Assembly (NCBI RefSeq): GCF_910596095.1
Contig: NC_056544.1
Coordinates: 3,375,155-3,439,154 of the forward strand
DNA length: 64,000 nt
Direction: 5' to 3'
From: Thunnus maccoyii
Taxonomy: Eukaryota; Chordata; Actinopteri; Scombriformes; Scombridae
Position numbers and translations under genes: made by a program. The stretch's first letter is position 1. Every line of letters starts with the position of its first letter. The notes below the pieces were generated by a model. The model was not told where the DNA came from, ran no database searches, and saw only the letters and a list, made by a program, of their open reading frames with translations. This document shows, one piece after another, positions 59,001-64,000 of the stretch.

Positions 59001-61353
59001 AAAGACTGGACTGTCAGTCTGAGCTGTGAGCTTCTACATGACTGAACATAGACATTTGTTTTGGTACATATCTGCCAGTTGGAGTGAAAGTGGATGAGAG
59101 TGTAAGGAGACAGTATTCAGTATGTGACTACATTTTAAGTTAGTATCATTGGTAACGTTGTTATCTGTTTGTAAAGAAGCCAACACTAATCAGAAAAATC
59201 ACAGCAGGAGACGAGTATTTTCATCGGCGATTAATATAGTGATTATTTTCTTGATCAGTAGGTTGCTTGTTTGGTCTACAAGATGTAAGAAAATAGTGGA
59301 AAATGCAAATCACAATTTCACCAAAGATCTTCACTATACTAAAATATAAAACATGTGGGAGGCTGGAACCTCTGATTTGTTGGGCATTTTGCATGAAAAA
59401 TGATTTAAATTCTTCATTTATTAACAGGATTGTTACAGAATCATTTTCTTCTTCTCTAGTTTTTAGATCTAGGTGTTTCTCCTTATGCAACACTTACCTA
59501 CAGTTACTTAAAGGGAAGAGAAAGAAGAAAGGCCAAAATCTGTGCAGCAGAGACATCTTGATTTTTAGTCCTTCGGGATTCCTACACTTTCCAAAAACAA
59601 CTTGATAGCATATTATATTACAGCCTATTGTGAACAATCTGTAGTGTCCAAGTGAATGTTTCTTGGCCTACTGAGTATTATTCCCTGTGACGAGCAACCC
59701 CACAGTCAAGTGGACACTGTCAGAACTGCAGGTCATGTGATGCTCTGGGGCCCATATAGACTCCCCACACACATTCATTACCATAGTAACAGCTGTAAAA
59801 CAACAAACACAGATAATAAGTTTTGAAAGAGTTGTGTCAGTATGTCAGTATGCCATCTTCATGCCATTAATTCATGTACTAGTTGCATTATCCAATTTTC
59901 TTAATACATCCACAGTGACTTATGAACAGACTTTGACATTTACAATAAGTGCCCCTTTAAAGCCACTTTGAGTGCAATTTGTTAATTTCTCACTTTGGTG
60001 TCCTCTACTGGTAGCATTAAAAAACACATTGTGGCACACAGCAAATGCATTATACACCCAGCTGGACTTAACAGACTAGTTCTTTTTTTGGTAGTTAATA
60101 GCTACTTGGTAAATTTAAAAAATACAGATAAGCCCTTTCAAACACTGAGTTAGAGGGAACACACTGTCAATGTGTACAAACGTGAAATATTCTGTAGAAA
60201 CATGTCAAACTGTGTGCTATTCTTAACACATTTGGCCTTGGGATCAGTTTGTAACACGCCTGGACAGCTTATCTATTAAACATTCACACGCACTCAACCT
60301 TTAAACGACAGGTTAAAACAACAGTCAGGAGCCCGAATGAACATTGAAAAATGTTTATCTTGCTGTAATCATTCCTCCTGTTCATACTGACCATTAGAAG
60401 ATCCCTTCATGATGCACTTACAATGGAAGTGATGGAGGACAAAATCCACAGTCCTCCTTCTGTGTAAAAATGTATTTAAAAGTTTATCTGAAGCTAATAT
60501 GAAGCTTCAATGTCCAAATGAGTCAAATCAAGTAGATATCTTTCAACATTACAGTCTTTTTAGTGCCAAAGTCCCTCTTTTTGTTACTATACTTCCACCT
60601 CAGCTCAACAGGGAAACACTGTCTGAGGAAACACAAAGAGGGAATTTGATGCTAAAAAGACTGTAAATGTGTCAGATATCTACTTGATATGACTAACTCA
60701 GACTGATGAAGCCTCATAAAAGCTTCACAACAACTTTTAAATGACTGTGTGGACACACTGTGGATTTTGGCCTCCATCACCTACAATGAAAGCACATTTG
60801 AAGAGGATCTTTTAATAGCCAGTATGAACAGGAGGAATGATTACAATGAGGAAAACCTCTTTCATTGTTCATATGGACACCTGACTGTTGAGTTAAGACA
60901 ATTGAAACATTGTGAACCTGTCCTTTAATGCTCTAACGGCTCTGCGCCGGGATCTTTGCAATCAGCGACAGTGCGCAGAAATCCTCCAGGAAGCTAAAAT
61001 GTTAAAAAGAAAAGGATTTCTGGTAATATTAGTCTCTTCCGCCAATAAAAACTTTCCAGAAACTACTACAAAGTCTGTGTTACGTTGTTGAAAACTTGAA
61101 ACTAACTCTGAGCTTCTGGGCTGTTTAGTGTGTTGGAGGGTTTGTTTTTTTCGCTAGAAGGATAGTGGTCTACCTTCAGAGCGAGCTCCACGTCGAAGTC
61201 TCTGGCCCGCAGAAACTTGATGAGAAAGCCGTCGGAGAAAGTGCGGACAGCGGACAGCTCGCTGGCCTGCAGGGCTCTCCGCCTCAGGTTGCTCACATGC
61301 GGCCCGAGCTCCTCCGCGTCGTCCGGTAGTTCATTGAGCTGAGGCCCGTTCAT
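55831..61353 (-). CDS. ttpa, alpha-tocopherol transfer protein, whole gene span
   Basis: Gene-level entry for five coding exons: 61353-61174, 58154-58001, 57188-56995, 56336-56226 and 56076-55831. All join in phase to 294 residues against 278 in human TTPA. The product is a cytosolic CRAL-TRIO protein that picks RRR-alpha-tocopherol and, with phosphoinositides, moves it from endosomes to the plasma membrane; loss causes vitamin E deficiency with ataxia in people. Exon content follows human TTPA end to end, including FLRARDFD, YPxxWR-type helix, [47 protein letters not shown] and PPEYGGE. The arginines of FLRAR and KQR lie at human R59 and R221, used in phosphoinositide contact. The extra length is a longer acidic C-terminus. 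Confidence 0.93.
56226..56336 (-). CDS. ttpa exon 4
   Basis: Acceptor ttcatcag and donor gtcagc, phase 0 to 0, 37 residues: [20 protein letters not shown] then [17 protein letters not shown]. Human has [20 protein letters not shown] at the same place. It forms part of the tocopherol pocket and the basic patch (K/R of KIKQR) for PIP2 binding. Confidence 0.93.
56995..57188 (-). CDS. ttpa exon 3
   Basis: Acceptor gtctccag and donor gtaggc, phase 1 to 0, 64 full codons after a split Gly. Includes [40 protein letters not shown] and [14 protein letters not shown]. Human TTPA reads [20 protein letters not shown] and [20 protein letters not shown] here. The core sheet of the CRAL-TRIO domain. Confidence 0.93.
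58001..58154 (-). CDS. ttpa exon 2
   Basis: Acceptor cattacag and donor gtcagt, phase 0 to 1, 51 codons plus one base. Reads [51 protein letters not shown]. Matches human [20 protein letters not shown] through SKVLIYRIA, and keeps the His of YHAVL, at the position changed in the human H101Q deficiency allele. Confidence 0.93.
58155..61173 (-). other. ttpa intron 1 with a foldback element
   Basis: Three-kb intron. It contains the foldback element at 60301-60928 and a fragment of a family A repeat at about 59222-59300 (gcgattaatatagtgattat). Nothing else recognised. Confidence 0.6.
60301..60928. mobile_element. Foldback MITE with 300-nt inverted arms
   Basis: The left arm (60301-60590) and the right arm (60631-60928) are reverse complements with scattered mismatches: gacaggtt/aacctgtc at the tips, caacagtcagg/cctgactgttg, gtaatcattcctcctgttca/tgaacaggaggaatgattac, tcaagtagatatct/agatatctacttga and acagtctttttag/ctaaaaagactgt. 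The loop is about 40 nt. I know this sequence as high-copy in perciform fish. Confidence 0.85.
61174..61353 (-). CDS. ttpa exon 1 (start)
   Basis: ATG at 61351-61353, 60 codons, donor gtagac, phase 0. Reads [60 protein letters not shown]. Human starts [20 protein letters not shown] after a few more residues, so the N-terminus is a little shorter here. The FLRARDFD box of the CRAL-TRIO N-terminal helices is intact, including the Arg equal to human R59. Confidence 0.94.
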
Positions 61354-61437
61354 GTCGCACGAAGGTCCGGTTACATTTCACTGTCAGCGGGCTGCTGGAG
61401 AGGAGGGAGATACAGGCTGTATCTAGTGGGAGGTTAT

Positions 61438-61549
<112 letters not shown>

Positions 61550-63036
61550 CTGACAACTGACAGAAGTTCTTAGTACAATTTTGAGGTATTACTTTAAGTA
61601 CAGTACTTGAGTGAATGTGCTTAGTTACTTTAAACTACTGAGCATTCCTTTGACAGTAGTGAGTACCAGTGTTTTCCAGCAGACATACAGGGATTTGAAC
61701 CTTCAGCTACTCTCTCACTCCTCTCTGACTTCACTGCTGGCTTTTAAAGAAAAGTGAAAACGTGTTAAAAATGAACAGTCTAACATTTTAAATATGAGCC
61801 ATAATTCTGTGTGCGACAGCTCCATGTGAAGGTATTCCAGGCACAAGCAGGAGAAGATCCCCAGTATATGGAAGCATAAAATGGCCAAAAAGATCACTAA
61901 ATTATTCATGTTGAAATTTAAATACCACTGAATTAACAGCACTGAGATATTTATTTTACTATATGTTGTGTTTGTGGTCTGAGTTTCCAGCTGCTTATAA
62001 GATTCAAATCTTTATGGCCATTATTTGCTTCCATACCAGGAGCCCATCTGTAAAGTACCTTTTCTAACAACATTTATACATCTTATTAGATAATATTAGT
62101 CTATACTGTATGTAAGAAATAGAACTGTGACCCAGAATCAATATGAATTGCAGTTGTGGCAAAATGTTTTAAACCATTGTTGTATGTTCATTATTTTGTA
62201 GTATTTATTTCATAAAAACATATTTACCAACAGTAATATTGTATCAGTCATTTCTGGAGGATAAACTTTGTTCAGAAGCCAGAAAATGCTCCAACCACCA
62301 AATCCACCACCTCCCCCTGCTGGTATCAGCAGCTACTGCAGACACAAGGCCTCTGCTACAGTAGTACATTATCATCTCTGTTTACATGTAAATAATATTC
62401 ATGAACCTGCCTTACAGCCTGTCTTTATTGGTCAAAATATATATTTGAATTTATAGATATGTGATGTAATGGCTATAAGATATGATTCCACTGTCAAAAA
62501 TATATTTCAAATGAATGTCATGACTATGTAGCCTCTAAATGCATGTATATTAAACACTGACTCACATTTTTCTTGACACTGTGTCCAACAGGTTTGTGTG
62601 TTGTAGCAATATGGGGATTTATAAAATGGGTGTTGTTTTGTTCATTCCTGTGTGCAAATACGATCTAGAGGGTGAAGTGTTTTTTCATTCAGACAACTCT
62701 GATCTGTCCACATTTTGAACATTTGGTTGATTTAAAGTGCATAAAGGTATTTTAATGTTTATCGTCAATATAAACTCTAAAAAGCCCACCTCAGAATGAC
62801 AAGTGTAATGCAAGCTAATGTTTTTAAAACAGCAAACAAACAGTGTACTGTCATTTACATCATGCCGTTTAACTGCTTCTTCATTTCATTGTAGATTCAC
62901 TGGCAGCAATTTTTAGGTTTACGTCTACTAGCTTTTGCACTAGTAAACATAAAAAACTTGCAAATCTTTTAGGGCTGTTGTTATGATGGAAAGTTAAAGG
63001 GTCAGTTCACCCACATTTGAAAAAACAAGACTATTC

Positions 63037-63600
63037 TCACATCAACATGCTATCATGCTTGCAATGACAGTGATAATGTACTGATATTTAAGCAGGTATA
63101 CTGTTCACCATCTTAGTTTAGCATGCTAACATTTGCTAATTGGCACAAAAAACAAAGTATTTTGCAGGTATTTAGTCATAAACAAAAGTATTGGACAAAT
63201 GAATATTCTGACCTGATGTTGGTAGATGAACAGTCGGGAGATCGGTGTTATTATAATTCATCCTGAGGTGAATTAAATGTGTGCACATTTAATAGCAATC
63301 CATCCAAGCCTTTTTAAGATACTTTACTCAAAATAACAAGGGATCACTAAAGTCAGTTGGGTTCATCATCTGTGTACCATTAATGTCTGTACTAATTTTT
63401 TTTTACCAGTCCATCCTGTGGATGTAGACATTCCATAGTTAAGTGAAAATGTTGACCTGCTGGTGGCACTAGAGGGAAAGTTGGAGGATGACTTAAGTCA
63501 GTAGGATTCATCATCTGATGACCCTGAATGTCTGTACCAAATTTCATGGCAAGCCATCCAATAGTTGTTATATATTTCAAAGCCATGCTACCTCTGAGAT
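63037..63600. repeat. Dispersed teleost repeat of about 0.56 kb
   Basis: Carries tagcatgctaacatttgct, ttttgcaggtatttagtcat, attcatcctgaggtgaa, ctgtaccaaatttcatggca and tccaatagttgttat, phrases I know from a high-copy teleost repeat. An internal near-repeat (agtcagt, gggttcatcatctg at 63349 and 63497) suggests two joined copies. Confidence 0.6.
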
Positions 63601-63753
63601 TTCTGCCTCTACAGCAATACAATGGAGATAAATGGAACTTCACTTCTGACGTTTTCGTGAAACAAAGGCTTTCTACAGTATTTACTGCTTTATCAGCAGA
63701 CCAAATCCAACTTCAAAGTGTTGACACACAATAAAACCATACATGAATGTTAC

Positions 63754-63837
63754 GTAGTCATCCCCTTATTGTCTGAGGCCCGTTCATGTCGCACGTAGGT
63801 CCGGTTACAAAATGTAGTCATCACCTTATTGTCTGAG
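63754..63837. repeat. 24-nt direct repeats around a copy of the ttpa start region
   Basis: 63754-63777 and 63814-63837 are the same 24 nt (gtagtcatccccttattgtc...) except one base. Between and overlapping them, 63773-63809 repeats 61339-61375, the ttpa ATG region, in the same plus-strand orientation with one mismatch. Confidence 0.95.
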
Positions 63838-64000
63838 AGGCTTTGAGGCTATCTTGAAAAGGTATTCAGGTAGAGCACTGAATATTTGTCATTATTTGCA
63901 CAAGAATGGTCAACTTTAATCCTAATAGCTTTAATCTATGTATCTTTTACTTTAGAAGAGGATCTTGACAGGTTTTCACCTGAATGTTGAAGGCCCAGTG

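Overview
The window looks like nuclear DNA of a ray-finned (teleost) fish. It is AT-rich and intron-rich, full of short dinucleotide microsatellites and small transposon-like repeats, and its recognisable proteins are vertebrate genes. All three protein-coding loci I can support lie on the minus strand.

From left to right: (1) 1-2614 is intergenic with repeat fragments. (2) 2615-3312, possibly with an upstream exon at 4463-4554, is a C2H2 zinc-finger sequence read in three different frames, so probably a pseudogene. (3) 4555-10085 is intergenic and packed with terminal-inverted-repeat elements. (4) 10086-41063 is an aspartate beta-hydroxylase / junctin / junctate (asph-type) locus. It has three alternative first exons (41063, 36441, 34116), a transmembrane exon, a 45-nt cassette exon and a DGDGD acidic exon with a GC splice donor. 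That exon can join any of three ends: a short acidic end stopping at 26324, a Lys/Glu-rich junctin-like end stopping at 21713, or a run of Glu-rich exons (20008 to 14153) stopping at 13089. Every exon junction I checked keeps phase, and the three products from the first exon are 203, 263 and 537 residues. No TPR or oxygenase-domain exon is visible. (5) 41064-55576 is intergenic, with a 5'-truncated LINE, a perfect hairpin and several repeats. (6) 55577-61353 is ttpa (alpha-tocopherol transfer protein), five exons, 294 residues, complete. (7) 61354-64000 is the ttpa 5' flank, with a long GA/TC tract and, 2.4 kb away, a 37-nt copy of the ttpa start-codon region between 24-nt direct repeats.

TTPA and ASPH also lie in the same region of human chromosome 8, so the neighbourhood fits conserved synteny. 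The two genes have separate jobs: calcium handling at the muscle/ER junctional membrane for the asph products seen here, and cytosolic vitamin E transport for ttpa. Splice sites were placed by hand from GT/GC-AG signals, phase and remembered human protein sequences; no alignment or expression data were available.
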